A DNA stretch of 64,000 bases from Salvia splendens. Lineage: Eukaryota; Streptophyta; Magnoliopsida; Lamiales; Lamiaceae. The notes under the pieces were generated by a model. It saw only the letters and a list, made by a program, of their open reading frames with translations, ran no database searches and was not told the origin of the DNA. Shown here piece by piece: positions 21,851 to 33,908 of the stretch. Numbering within the stretch: position 1 is the stretch's first letter; each line of letters begins with the position of its first letter. The stretch lies in contig NC_056047.1 of NCBI RefSeq assembly GCF_004379255.2, positions 32,440,293 to 32,504,292 of the forward strand, read 5' to 3'. Made by a program: the position numbers and the translations under genes.

Positions 21851-23478
21851 CTCATTCCGTCCCAAAAGAATATGGACTTTGGGTTCGGCACGGGTTTTAA
21901 TGCAAAATTAGTAAAGTAAGAGAGAGGTAGAGAGAAAAAGTAATTAAAGTATTGTTAGTGGAGAATGAGTCCCACTACATTAGAAAGAAAATAGTTTCCA
22001 AAATTAAAAAGTGCATTGATAAGGCTCGTTTCATGCATCTATTTTGGGTATAAATTCTGTGTTTTCTACGGTGCTAACACGTATTTATAAGTCCAGGTGC
22101 GTGAATAATCTGCCAGACCTATGAACGGAGATCAATCACTAGGGCAGAGAAAAAGAAGAGAAAAAGTGAAGAAAATGAGCGAAATCCTCAGGGGCACAAA
22201 CGTCAAATCGCAAAGACCATTGTCCCAGGGATTGGAGCCACGTCTATAAATACGAGGAAAAATATTGAAGAAGGAGGAGGCTTTTAGTTAGAAAATTCCT
22301 TAGGTGTTCCGGCTCACTTTTCATCTTCGCTCACTTAGCTCACGCATTTGGTTTTATATGGGGAATCTTGGGTAGTGTAGCGTGGTGTGTTTGCTCAGCG
22401 ATTGTTTTGTGACTCACTTCGACATTTTATGGTTAATCTAGTTCCATTTCTCGCTTTCACTCTGATTTGAGATGTTCTGTGTTTACTTTACTGATTTGGA
22501 TGCTTTTCGCAATTGAATGTTCGTTTGAAGTTGAGATCGAAGTGAATGTTCGTTTGAAGTTGAGATCGAAGTGATCTGAGTGGATTTGTCGGTTGTTGGT
22601 TTGAATCGGAGTTGGAGGTTATGGATCTGAGTTTTGTTGGTGTTGAATCTGATGGATTTAGTGTAGATTTACTTTGTAAATGCTTAAATCTGAGTACGTA
22701 CTTTTGGATCTGCATGGAATTGTTGTGTGTTATTATTGATTTGCTTGACCTGGTAGATTAGATCTGGTGATATTTAGCTTAATCATTTTGTTTAACGTTC
22801 GATTTGAAGTATGCTCTGTTCCTATGCTCTGTTTTCGTTCTAGTTCGTGTTTGCATGCTGAAGAAGATGAAGTCGATCGATAGTTATAGTCGAATTTACT
22901 TTAGTTTGTTAGTTATAGCTTTCAGTCAGTAGCCAGCTAGGGAAATCTGTTCTGTTGCTTTTCTTACGCTCTGTTGTTTGGCTGTTTTAGGAAACTTATT
23001 TGTTTGACCCAGGAAATTTGGAGAATGATATAAAGTTAAATTTACTTTCGAACCATGCATGCATTTATATTTCACGCATTTTCTAGACCCAGTAGATAGA
23101 ATAGATTAGGTTTAATTTCCCAGGTCTAGTAGTTAAAACTCAACCCTCTTGTTGCGTGGCAGCAGCCAAACCCTCCCAAAGTTCTCTTAATGCATTCTAA
23201 CCCTTCCGTCCTCGTGGATTCGATCCTGACTTCCCTATACTAGCCAATAGTATAGAGGGTTGAGGTTTTGAAGCGGGGTTGTTGTGACAACGACTGAATT
23301 ATGAAAGTTCATGATCTCCTAGACCATGTGCTCTAGTGAATCCTCTGGACCTAAGAGTTTACTTTGCAAATACGTACCATTCTTACGCCGACACACGCAT
23401 CTCCTTGCCCGCTCCATGCATATTCTCGTGGGACGAATAAAAAATGAAAGAGTGCATATTTTTGTGGGACAGAGGAAG
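21851..23478. mobile_element. Stowaway-like MITE split by a solo LTR
   Basis: The left terminus CTCATTCCGTCCCAAAAGAA follows TA at 21849-21850. The right terminus in reverse reads CTTCCTCTGTCCCACAAAAA and is followed by TA at 23479-23480. The solo LTR at 22017-23416 with its TSD interrupts it, leaving roughly 220 bp of MITE. Confidence 0.75.
22017..23416 (+). mobile_element. Solo LTR of an Athila-type relative
   Basis: Starts TGATAAGGCTCG, ends GCCCGCTCCA and is flanked by TSD TGCAT (22012-22016 and 23417-23421). It aligns over its length with the LTRs at 3365 and 19939 but is clearly diverged. TATA box TATAAATA at 22245-22252. No internal sequence remains, so it arose by LTR-LTR recombination. 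Confidence 0.9.
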
Positions 23479-23480
23479 TA

Positions 23481-23681
23481 CTCCCTCCATCCCATTAATG
23501 ACGACCCACTTTCTTTTTTGGTTTGTCCCATCCAAGATGACTCATTACTATAAATGGAAACACCTTTATCTCTATTTTATTCTCTCTCTTACTTTACTAT
23601 CTCCACTTAACACACAAAATAAAATTACATAAAACTTCATGCCGCCTAAGGAAGGGGTCATCTTCCTTGGGACGTAGGGAG
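23481..23681. mobile_element. Stowaway-like MITE
   Basis: CTCCCTCCATCCCATTAATG at the left, reverse of the right end CTCCCTACGTCCCAAGGAAG, TA on both sides. The left TA (23479-23480) is also the right TA of the preceding MITE. Confidence 0.8.
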
Positions 23682-23954
23682 TATATCTTTATATTCAACT
23701 AACAATACGTTAACATTCTTATAATTCTTACTTGATTTTATGCAAAAAAAATCATATAATCTATTATCAAGACTCACATAATATATCAAGATTATTGATA
23801 ATAGATAATAAATAATGCTCTCATTGTTGTCAATTTACGTGTCTCAGTTTGATTGGCATTTTTAAGAAATGTAAAGAAAAGTCATGTAAAAAATTAGTGG
23901 AATGAGAATATTACCGTGAGATATGAAATTTGTAATTTATTTATAAAAGAGTAA

Positions 23955-24285
23955 ATGTCAAAATTGGTCATAATATATAGTCATGATACGGATTTGGTGC
24001 AAAACATTTCCTTTTTGAATATCAGGTCCTAAACATTTGAAATCGTTATTGAGGTGGTCCTAATTTGATGGAACCGTTAATTTCTGACGGTCAACAGCCA
24101 ATTAACGATTTTTTTTACTTAATTAGTATGATGATGCATAATAATTTAATAAAGTAGATAATAAAGATAATTTAATGAAGATTTAATAAATTTCGTATGT
24201 TTTGGATTCGATTTTCAAAAAGTGAATGTTTTGGACCAAAATCATAAATCTGTCATATGTTTAGGACTAAAATAGTACTATATCC
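23955..24285. mobile_element. Probable MITE with inverted ends of about 45 bp
   Basis: The left arm (GGTCATAATATATAGTCATG, then GGTGCAAAACATTTC) is similar to the reverse of the right arm (AGTCCTAAACATATGACAG, then GGTCCAAAACATTC). The interior includes GGAACCGTTAATTTCTGACG. Exact ends and TSD were not resolved. Confidence 0.45.
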
Positions 24286-24615
24286 TTATTTTTATTTCCT
24301 TATTTCTTTAAAGTCCATTACAATTATCTTTTTGAAAAGGTAAATGAGAAATATACATTCTCAATTTACTTTTTCCTCTTGGTGATGCTCTCTAACCATT
24401 TAACTTAAAACTCAAACTCAATTTAGTGTAATGTTACATAAAACAGTGATTTTAGTCCAACCAATTAATATCACTTCAAAGAGATTTTAGTCCAACCATT
24501 TACACAACATTCATACTTAAAATAATATTATTTATCCACTACCTTTTTCTATTCACAAAATTTGAATAAGTGGTTTAAGTTTATTTTAGTGTAAACTCAA
24601 ATGTGCTTAGATTTT
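24286..24615. other. AT-rich intergenic DNA
   Basis: No gene or repeat structure recognised. Confidence 0.5.
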
Positions 24616-25779
24616 TGGCAGGCCTAACGATCACGACTTTTTCTCTTGGATTCAAGTTATATGGAAGAGATAACTGAACCGGATGGATCAGTTAGCAAAT
24701 GTCGTTGCCACTTGATCAAGTTGATCTCGCTATCGCACGCCACCAATGTAATTTATAAACTCCCAATTTTGCACTACTTTAACAGTAAAGCGGCAAGTTC
24801 GGGGTCGATCCCACAGAGAAGCTAGTGTATCAAGTGTGTGAGTAGTGAACAGGGGGGCTGCTGCCACGCTTTAACTTGGGAGTTTTTAACTACTGATTTT
24901 TACTATAGACAGAATTTAAGTCACTAACTTGATCAAGGAAATTTTAACTACTGGGTCAAGTGAATTTCAGACTGGAATGAAAATTAACTACGTGAAAGAG
25001 TAAACACCATGATAAAACGAAAACAACTTTGATTAAAACTAAAACTCAGAACAGTACAACGTGAAATTTAAACTAACCTAACACTTCGGAAATACGAAAG
25101 CAAGTAAAACCGGGGAGATCCTCAGCGGGAAACTTAAGAATATGCCGACAGATATCAAGTATTCTGCAGCGCTCCTTCGATCGCCCTTTCTAACTAAGCG
25201 TTACTTTATCTAAGCTATCTAGAGAACTGAACTAGACTAGAGAGCTAAACTAAACTAAACTAAAGACGGAAAGTAAAGGATCGGATCTGCTTTGTGTGGT
25301 GGCACATCCACTATTTATAGGCTTGGCATGACTTCCAGCTGGATAACGATCTTGGCAGGGAATATTCGCTCATGCTGAGAGTGAGCGACTCATTGATTGC
25401 TACGTGCTTTCCTTCTAGAATGACGACGCTTTTCTGTAACAGATTCGTGACTCAGCTCCGTCCTTGCGTTTCATATATCAGCACGTGTCCCCTTCTAGAA
25501 CGTTGTCCTTGATAACAGAATGCTGCGCACTATCCATCTCATAGCCTCATGTGTCCTTCTTCTGGAAGCCAGGGTTCCCCTCCTTGATGCTTGATTACTC
25601 CCCTTGATCAACTCCCCTGCTTTCTGGCCTTTTTCACCTATTGTACTTGCTTGATCAGTCTGGCCTTGTTGCCTTGGTCAAGTGGCATTTCTGCACATTT
25701 AACACTTGTTTTGCACGATAAAACCGATCAAGTAGCGTACATTTTACCCCCAAACCGATGCATGAAATGAGCCTTATCA
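24616..25779 (-). mobile_element. Solo LTR, gypsy type, reverse orientation
   Basis: In reverse it starts TGATAAGGCTCATTTCATGC and ends CCTGCCA. It is flanked by ATTTT (24611-24615 and 25780-25784). A TATA box (TATAAATA in reverse) lies at 25312-25319. The segment with GGGGTCGATCCCACAGAGA and GCTGCTGCCACGCTTTA is shared with the solo LTR at 32000-33349. About 1164 bp, no coding. Confidence 0.75.
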
Positions 25780-25845
25780 ATTTTACTCAAACTAAAAACG
25801 AGATTGATATTATAGTACCATTGGAGCAAATTCCCTACTTCAATT

Positions 25846-28769
25846 TGAAGGGTTTGGCAGCGGAAGCACATGTTAATAAATCACATAATAATTTCGATCT
25901 ATTTAGCGGATTATTAAAACAAATTCTATTCGCGCAGTTATCACATGTATCATGCTCATAACTTGAATTAAAACATGCTTTAAGATTAATTGAAACCTAA
26001 AACATGCTTTTCTACGGAGTAGGATTATACCTTAATGATTTTCCAAAGAATTGAATATTGTTCGCTACTTCTCTTCATGAAGATGTCGAGTACTAGACCA
26101 CGGATCTTCTGACTGGTTCCCGAACTCTATGCTGATATCAGTGTGGGCTGATCTCACCAGGATACTAGGACTTAAATAAAGAAGACAGAAATCCCTCACG
26201 GAAGAGGAGAAGGGAGAAAATTGCATCCCTTATGTGAGATAGGAGAGAGGGACGAAAATTTGAGGAAAAATAAATTGTATTTTCTATCTTCTTTATTCTT
26301 CTATTTATATTAAGTTACATATTGAGCCCAGTCAGGAATATATGAAAGGTTTTGGATATGACCTCCCCCAATTAGCTTTTTACTAATTAAATTGAACCCA
26401 CAATTTAATACACGCTTATATTGGAATATTATTAGCTGCCAAAACAGAAATAATATTGCAATGCACAACCAAATATGAAATTAAAAGTAATTTGGGTTTC
26501 CGTTGTTTGTTGTTCATTTCTCACCCTTAAGATAGAAATGTCCATTAATTAATTAATGTCTGCAATGGACTTAATTAATTAACATCTTATTAATTCCACG
26601 AGTGGACTTAGCAAGAAACGCTTATTTATTATTCATAGAGTAATTAAACTCCAACTAGTTAGGTTCCGAATAATAAAACATTTTTTCAAGCTCCTCTTGT
26701 GGACTTTATCAAATGAGACTCACCTCGTGCACGATTAAATATAATAGCAATTCTAGCACCGCTAGATATTAATCACCACTACCCAATATATCAGGATTAT
26801 TGGGTTGCGAAAAACCCGCACCATTTGATAAGTCAAAGTAATGCATAATCAATATGATTAAGAAATAAATAATTATCAAGACCTCGTCTTTCAGTAGATA
26901 GCATAAAGACTCGTCTCGCTGTTAGATCCGTTCAGTGATGTACCATATGATGCACTTTTTATTAGCACTATAAATACCTGCAAGTATACAGAGTATGAAT
27001 AATATAGCTAAAGGCTAGTACCAGATATCGATCACAGGGAAAACAAACACAAACTGTCTAACTTCTACTAAAACTCAATTACTATCTAGAAGAACCGACT
27101 AATTGCCTGCAAGTTTTGGAGATTTTGGAAAACAAAGAACAATTAAAAGCAAAGAAACAACTAATTGCAAATAAACACGGAGATAAAAGTATAGAGATAA
27201 GAGAATTCCGGAGATGTGCGTTCACAGTTATGGTTATACAAATTCCAACTAAACACCCTAGCACAGTTCTTACTTTGATAGAACGAGTCACCTAGGTTAT
27301 GCTCATGCGATGCAAACGTTGATTACAAACATTGGGGTTGTCAATCCTAAATACGTAACTCCTAAAAGTCTCCACTCTCAATTAACAATGCCATTTTAAG
27401 GGAAGCTAATTGCAGTGTCTATTAAGTGGATCTAACTCGCCAACCTCCTCTCACGATTATGTAGCAAGTTATATTAATTCATCACAGAATGTGTCACTCA
27501 AACGTGAAGCATTATCCATTAACTTAAGGAAGAAACAATGTAAGAACAAAACGAATGTTAAATAGAAAAATGAATTGTATAACCAAAGTCATTACTAACA
27601 CATCCCTAGAATCCTATGAGTTTAGTTACACATGATAGAATAAACTAAAAACATAGATTGAAGGGAAGATAATGAAAACATAAGACTAAAGCAAATAAAA
27701 CCCAAAGGTTGAATCCTTGTAGCCTTGATGATCTTGAAACCTTCTCCAACCCTTGCACAATGAAGCACTCTAACTTTTAAGCTCTGAAAAATATTTGGCA
27801 AAGAGAAGATCTATTTTTGATGAAGCTTGAGGGGGTATTTATAGGGGAAATTTCGTCCCTCTTCAAACAAGGAAAAAGATTACAAAGTATGGTAAGTCTT
27901 GGAGAGAAAGTAGGGCAATTTCTGCTCGCTGCTATTTCCCAGTGGGCCGCTGCACCTTGACCAGTGGTCGCTGTGGGTTAGTCCGAGGCTTCTGTCTCTT
28001 GGCTGGAGGGCCGCTGCACTGGTTTCAGCGGTCGCTGGCCATCATCCCGTAACTCTCTAAACTCTCTGTAGCGGTCGCCACGCATTTCCCAGCGGTCGCT
28101 GGGCGTGTCCTTTTCTTCACGCACAACTTTCCTGGAGCTGGTAGCTACTTGCTTAGCGGTCGTTGGGCGCCAACGGTCGCTGGTCGCCGGTTGTGTTGCA
28201 GCGGACCGCTAGACATACAGAACAGGTCCAAATTTCCAACTTCGCGTTTTGACTCCCTTTTTAGGCTCAAATATGCACATTTCTCACAAAACATGTCAAA
28301 ATACCAAAATAGATAAAAATATGCAATTAATGGACATGTAATGCAACTTTGACATTAAAAATGGACCAAAAATGGCCTTAGAACAGTGCAAAATCCGAGT
28401 GTATCACCACACCAATGTCATCTTATTTTTGTAAGGCTTAGAAATATGCGGACTGACATTGCAACCATTCACGATAGGTAATCTAGGCCTATATGGTTGT
28501 GAAATTCTTATTTTTCTTTATTTAAAACTGACTTTTAGAACTGACTGTGTTGCCTTAAAGTGAACGTCTCCCACAACCGGTCTTCTAAAACAAAGACTTA
28601 GACTTTGTTAAGTTTCTTATACATTTAAATATGCAATAAACATTCATTAAATATAAAACATAACAACATTATGACAAAAATAATCTGTTTTATTCCTTGG
28701 AAAATAAAGCAAGAGTTTTTACAGTATTCAATCACTCGAAAGGTGATTTCTAGTATACAAACTCTAACA
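25846..28769 (-). mobile_element. Copia solo LTR, reverse, carrying a nested solo LTR
   Basis: In reverse it starts TGTTAGAGTTTGTATACTAG and ends GCCAAACCCTTCA. A perfect TSD CAATT flanks it (25841-25845 and 28770-28774). It is homologous to the Copia 5' LTR at 57934-59358 over its whole length once the nested LTR (26948-28406) is removed, leaving about 1465 bp. No primer site or internal region is present. Confidence 0.9.
26948..28406 (-). mobile_element. Solo LTR nested in the Copia solo LTR
   Basis: In reverse it starts TGATACACTCGGATTTTGC and ends AAAAAGTGCATCA. Flanks CCATA (26943-26947) and CCACA (28407-28411) differ by one base, a probable aged TSD. The uninterrupted Copia LTR around 58245 confirms the join. 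Unusual content: several copies of AGCGGTCGCTGG-like sequence around 27950-28210. Fragments of the same family lie at 33594-33908 and 51738-52559. Confidence 0.85.
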
Positions 28770-28774
28770 CAATT

Positions 28775-29406
28775 TAGGTTTTAGAGTAACATATGAAAAC
28801 ATTATTATATCTACTTTATTTTTCATACTACTTTATTCTCTTTTCATTCAATTTACATAACAAATTGCATAAAATCACGTGCTAAATAAGAAGTGTTCAC
28901 TTAGAATAGGACGAGGAAGTATGAAAAATGAAAGACACCGTGAGGAGAAAAAACCTTTAGGCCATATTTGGTTGACGGAAAAGTAAAGGTAACAAGGAAA
29001 TGATTCTTGTGATATAAAAAATATCAAGATTAAAAAATATAAAAACTATTTTTATAAACAAAATAATAATAATAATAATATTTAAAGATTTTCTTAATAA
29101 ATTATTAATTAATATTTATAATTATAATTATTACTCCATATTAGTATATTTATTATTATAATGGATAATTAAAATAAAGATTATCCATCAAAATAATAAA
29201 TATAATAATATAATTATATATTATAATCATAAATAATATATTGATGAATATAATTATTGTTATTTACAAAATTTTTTATTAATTATTAATTTATAAAATA
29301 ATAATTATTATTACTTGTTATTATATGATTCATAATTTCAAAAATTATATTACTGGCTTTTAATAAATTATAATTACTGTTATGATAATTAAATTTATAA
29401 ATAATA
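28775..29406. other. AT-rich DNA with a MITE remnant
   Basis: A right-end MITE remnant (TTCACTTAGAATAGGACGAGG) ends near 28919. The rest is extremely AT-rich with AATAATAAT runs. No genes. Confidence 0.5.
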
Positions 29407-29690
29407 CTCCACCAGTCTTTGAAAATTATGAATATTTAGTTAGGCATGAGTTTTAATGTATAATTGGTAAAGTAAGAGAGAGATAAAGGTAGTGTAAATA
29501 GTGTTGATGGAGAGTGGACTACACATCATTAATAGTGTAGTGTAATTGTATAAGTTGTAAAAATGATATGTAGGGGTAATGTGTTTACCAATTCCAAATT
29601 AGAACCAAAATTAGAAAGTTTATAGTAGTTTTCAGGGAATGACTAATAAGAAAAATACTAGTAGCTCATATTTTTCAATGACAACGAGAG
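29407..29690. mobile_element. Degenerate Stowaway-like MITE
   Basis: CTCCACCAGTCTTTGAAAAT at the left pairs loosely with the reverse of the right end, CTCTCGTTGTCATTGAAAAA. TA flanks both sides. The interior has the family-typical TTGGTAAAGTAAGAGAGAG. Confidence 0.65.
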
Positions 29691-29692
29691 TA

Positions 29693-30073
29693 TAATAATA
29701 AAATAATTATTACTATTATTATGGTAATGTAATTATAGTTCTTTATTATACTGAAATAAAGTAAGATTAATAATTTTAAATTATTAATAAAAACTAAATA
29801 ATTAATTAATTAATAATAATAATAATGATAGTTATAAGAATCCTAAAATGGAAAAAAGATTACTTAAAAAAAGGTAATTTAAAATTCTAGAAAGTTAATT
29901 TCTTAGGTTTCTTATTTTCAGCATCCTGATTACTTTTCCAATTCTCTGATAATCAAAATAAACACAAAAATTTAAAAGTTTAAGAATGAGGTAATCCTGG
30001 TCTTAACAAAAAAATAGGTGGCAAAAATGGGATATCAATAAATAAGGACACAAGTTAAACGAGACAAAAGGGA
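29693..30073. other. AT-rich intergenic DNA
   Basis: AATAATAAT-type low complexity, no genes seen. Confidence 0.5.
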
Positions 30074-30081
30074 CTCACAGC

Positions 30082-30814
30082 TAGGGATGTCAATCGGGCC
30101 AGCCCACCGGGTTTCGGGCCAACCCTATTCGGGTTGCGGGTCAATCGGGTGCGGGCTAATCGGGTTGTTATTTTTTCGGGTTATAAAAGTTCAGCCCTAA
30201 CCCTAAAAGCTCGGGTTTCGGGCTAGCCCATCGGGTTAATCGGGTTGATACCGATAAAATTAACATGCGATCAATCCAATAAATAATGGTGAAAATTAGT
30301 TATATTTATAAAATGTAAAATATTTAATTATGATAAATTTGAGATATATGCGTAAACTCAAATATTAACATGATCAAATACTAATATTTGAGATTTATGC
30401 AACATAAAACATAAACATCAAGAAATTTTAAAGCATGTTTAGAAATTTAAATATATTTTTTTAGTGAATTTGAAGTTTCTAATTCATTTATCTATTATTA
30501 TATTAATAAAAACTTAATATATAATTTATATATTTAATATATAAAATGGAAAGTTATTTTTTCAGTAATCTGTATTATAAAATAATCAATGAAGTGTCGA
30601 ATTATAGTCAAATAAATAGAACAATATAAATTTTATCGGGTTTCCGGGCCAGCCCATCGGGTTTTCGGGTCTGGCCCTAACGGGTTGCGGGTTAATCGGG
30701 TGCGGGCAAATCGGGCTGTAATTTTATCGGGCTGGAAATTTTCAGCCCTAACCCTATAAATTTGGCGGGCTATTCGGGTCAGCCCACGGGTTGCGGGCTA
30801 AATTGACATCCCTA
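30082..30814. mobile_element. Non-autonomous hAT element, 733 bp
   Basis: Terminal inverted repeats are TAGGGATGTCAAT and ATTGACATCCCTA. A perfect 8-bp TSD CTCACAGC flanks it (30074-30081 and 30815-30822). Subterminal clusters of TCGGGTTGCGGGT and GGGCCAGCCC occur at both ends. No transposase. Confidence 0.93.
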
Positions 30815-31435
30815 CTCACAGCAGACACAACAAGTGGGACCCACAGGTAGGAGAAGTTGTGAGCGCTGAAATGGCAACCGAATCCCCAACCGATTTATTT
30901 GTTCCGATTGTATGTAATTTCTCATTTTCCTTAATTGTGTTGCACCTGAACTTAATGCTCCCTTTAATTCTCTTTTAATTTTCTCAATCTCCTTTATTTT
31001 TCTTTTCCTCTGTCCAGTTGTAAGAGGTAAGTAAAACTCTTTTTCCCTTTGTTTGTGATTTCTTGAAATGAATGTATGTTCATTGTTCATAGTGCATAGT
31101 TAACTTTTTTTTATCTCTTTTGTGCAACTTTTCTGGATTATGAATGATCTTTGATAACAACAGAAACTTGTTTTAGCTCATGTTTCAACAATAGATCCAC
31201 TTGTTCTTATGCGTTGTTTGCTTAAATAATCATCTTTTCATTTTCTTTTTGCTAGGTGCAAAAACTAATTTTTTTAGTGTTCATTTATCTTCTTTATATT
31301 TAATACTACTACAAGTTTGCTTCAATATGGTATCTCTGTTTCAAGTGATATGTGTCAACTCCAATATGACATTCCTCTCTAATTGGACTAGTTACATATT
31401 TCTACATACTTGTGCGTCTACATACTTGTGCGGCT

Positions 31436-31612
31436 TGTGGTCTATGCAAAATTCTATTTAATACAAAACGCAAAACCCAACATACTGATGTCATTTTAAG
31501 TCATTTTAACCTAAAACTGATTAATAATGACATTCCGTGTTTTTAGTAAATTACTGACCATCAGATTGGAAAATCTCATGATCAGGATTTGACCTCCGCT
31601 TTGTATTGTTCA
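31436..31612. mobile_element. MITE related to the element at 39126-39412
   Basis: Shares CTATGCAAAA...TTAATACAAAA at the left and ACTGACCATCAGATTGGAAA, then TCTCATGATCAGGATTTG at the right with the copy at 39126-39412. It lies just before the NTF2 exon. Confidence 0.5.
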
Positions 31613-31999
31613 CTTTCCCACTTGTGCCATACAGGTGTGTGTTGTAATGCTACGCACTTAATCTCTTTACTTAGTTATTCTGTCAACTTTCCTAAGAATC
31701 TGTTTGGTTTCTTTTTGGTAAATGTGTGTGTAGTTATGGAAGAAAAACAACACCCCACTCCTCTAGATGTAGCAGATGCCTTCGTCAAGCAATTTTATGT
31801 CATACTCAACAAATGTCCTCAAAATCTCCATAAGTTTTACCAAGAGCAGAGCCTACAGAGCTGGCCCGAGACTGATGGTTTCGTGACGACCTTAAGTGTA
31901 ACTATCTTGTTACTTGAACTATGCATCTTCGTCGCTGTCCTTCAACTGTTCATTACAAAAACCAATGCTAGTAACATGCATCTCTAACTTTTTAATTTT

Positions 32000-33349
32000 T
32001 GATTTGTGAAGAGAGGGTTTTGCACGTGTGTCGTGTGCATGTATCCCTTCTTTCAACAAGATTTATAAATTTCCCACTAATGCAACTAATATTACGAAGT
32101 ATAGCGGCAAGAGCGGGGTCGAACCACAGAGACTAGGGACCTACTCGAGATTGTTTTCGAGATATGATAGGTGTTGGCTGCTGCCACGCTTTACTAATGT
32201 GGGTTAAATTACTACTGAGGTCTGGATTGCTCAAGTCACAGAATTAACTTGATCAACTAAACTAGGCATGATAAGGACATCACATCACAAACGGATCAAC
32301 TCAAGTAGAAAAATAGTACGACTGCTTAAAGTAATCGGGACCACTGAAAAGCATGCAAACATCATGGATCTAAACATCTAAGCTACCAATTGCGAAAAAC
32401 ATCTAAGAAACATGAGTAAATAGCATCATCAACATAAAAATAAACCAAAGTTTCATAAAACTGGACATAAATGGAGATCCAACGTCGGAGTCGTCAATTC
32501 CTCTGCCGAAACCATTAAATCTAACTAGAAAGCGAGGTGTGAAGGAGCTTCTAAGATGGAGGTGTCAATTCCATCATTGAAACGGCCAACACACTGTAAA
32601 TCTACACTAAAGTCTTGAAAACATGAAATAAAACGTAATCCCAACGTCGGAGTTGTCAATTCCTCCGTCGAAACCACGAAACTAAGCTAAGAAAATGGTA
32701 GCGTTAAGCGCCTATGAGAGCTTCCGACCTAAACTACGATAGTGTTAAGGATTTGACCATTTTATAGAGTGGCTTCATCTTCAACCCTAAGGCAACTTCT
32801 CGTCCAATTTGACCGTTTTACCCTTGTAGTAATTGAGGATCTTCATGTCAGCACGCCATTCTGTCTCCTTGACCAGTTAAGCAACTTTTTTTAGCAATTT
32901 TGCTCCATTTCTGCTTAATCTGAATCTGTTCGGTCAGTTTGCACCATCTACTTGATCCAGCAGATACGTCTTCAAGTGGTGAGCTCCTCCTGATCAACTT
33001 AGTCATCTCATGTCTTCATGCGGTGAGCTCCTCTTGATCAACTCAGTCATCTCATGTCTTAATGTGGTGAGCTCCTCTTAATCAACTCAGTCATCTCATG
33101 TCTTCATGTGGTGAGATCATCTTGATCAACTTGCTAGCTAGCCAGGCTCCATTGCTCCGCTTGTCTCCAACTGATTCTCCAGCTCTAGCCATTTTTCGCT
33201 CCTTTTCCGAGTTGATCAAGTTGTTCCTACACTCTGTCGCTTCAACACTTTTTAGCTCTTGCGCACTTAAATTCACCACTTTTTCGCACATTACCAATCT
33301 AATTAGTGTAATAAAACCTATAAAACCATGCTTGGAACGATCCCTATCA
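32000..33349 (-). mobile_element. Solo LTR, gypsy type, in the NTF2 intron
   Basis: In reverse it starts TGATAGGGATCGTTCCAAGC and ends CTTCACAAATCA. ATTTT flanks both sides (31995-31999 and 33350-33354). It shares GGCAAGAGCGGGGTCGAAC and GCTGCTGCCACGCTTTA with the solo LTR at 24616-25779. GTGGTGAGCTCCTC-containing short repeats occur at about 32975-33115. Confidence 0.7.
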
Positions 33350-33527
33350 ATTTTCTTTGAATGATCTTTGTATAGGGAATAAGTGAAAACCTTATGTCAT
33401 CTAAATACAAATATTGCTCTATGGACAACAAAACCACGGATGCACAAGTATCTATGGAGGAAGGGATTGTTGTTGCTGTAACTGGTTGCTTGACCGCAAA
33501 GGATAATGTCCGAAGGAATTTCAGTCA

Positions 33528-33544
33528 GGGTTTAGGGTTTAGGG
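33528..33544. repeat. Telomere-like repeat inside the NTF2 exon
   Basis: AGGGTTTAGGGTTTAGGG, just over two plant telomere units, lies within the otherwise conserved exon where NTF2 relatives encode a FFLAP-type peptide. Confidence 0.7.
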
Positions 33545-33593
33545 AAAAAGGATTCTTCGTCTTGAACGACATTCTTCAGTTTTGTTGCGTTTG

Positions 33594-33908
33594 TGATACG
33601 CTCGGATTTTGCACTGTTTTAATGCCATTATTTGGTCCGTTTTGAATGTCAAAGTTGCATTACATGTCCATTATTTGCATATTTTATCTATTTTGGTATT
33701 TTGACATGTTTTGCGATAAATGTGCATATTTGAGCCTAAAAAGGGAGTCAAAACGCAAAGATGGAAATATGGAGCTGTTTTGCAAGTCCAGTGGTCCGCT
33801 GCAATACAGCCGGCGACCGTTGGCGCCCAACTACTGCTAAGCTAGTAGCGGTCCGCTCCGGGAAAGTTGTGCATGAAGAAAGGACACGCCCAGCGACCGC
33901 TGGGAAAT
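33594..33908 (+). mobile_element. 5' fragment of the TGATACACTCGG-family LTR
   Basis: Starts TGATACGCTCGGATTTTGCA and matches the first 315 bp or so of the reverse of 26948-28406, stopping inside the GCGACCGCTGGGAAAT motif. No TSD found. Confidence 0.75.

Larger units (their letters stand above)
31734..33593 (+). pseudogene. NTF2 domain of a G3BP-like (NTF2-RRM) gene, interrupted
   Basis: Exon 1 starts after acceptor TGTGTGTAG with ATG at 31736: TPLDVADAFVKQFYVILN and NLHKFYQEQSLQSWPETDG, the start of an NTF2 domain. It degrades after about 31880. Exon 2 follows acceptor TTGTATAG at 33375 with KTTDAQVSMEEGIVVAVTG and CLTAKDNVRRNFSQ, then EKGFFVLNDILQ, the rest of the domain. The intron carries a solo LTR (32000-33349). 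Plant NTF2-RRM proteins are cytoplasmic RNA-binding relatives of stress-granule factor G3BP. The peptide usually between FSQ and KGFFVLND (TFFLAPQ-like) is replaced by one read from a telomere-like repeat. The exon is cut at 33594 by an LTR fragment. The RRM half lies at 57764-57884 on the same strand. Confidence 0.75.
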
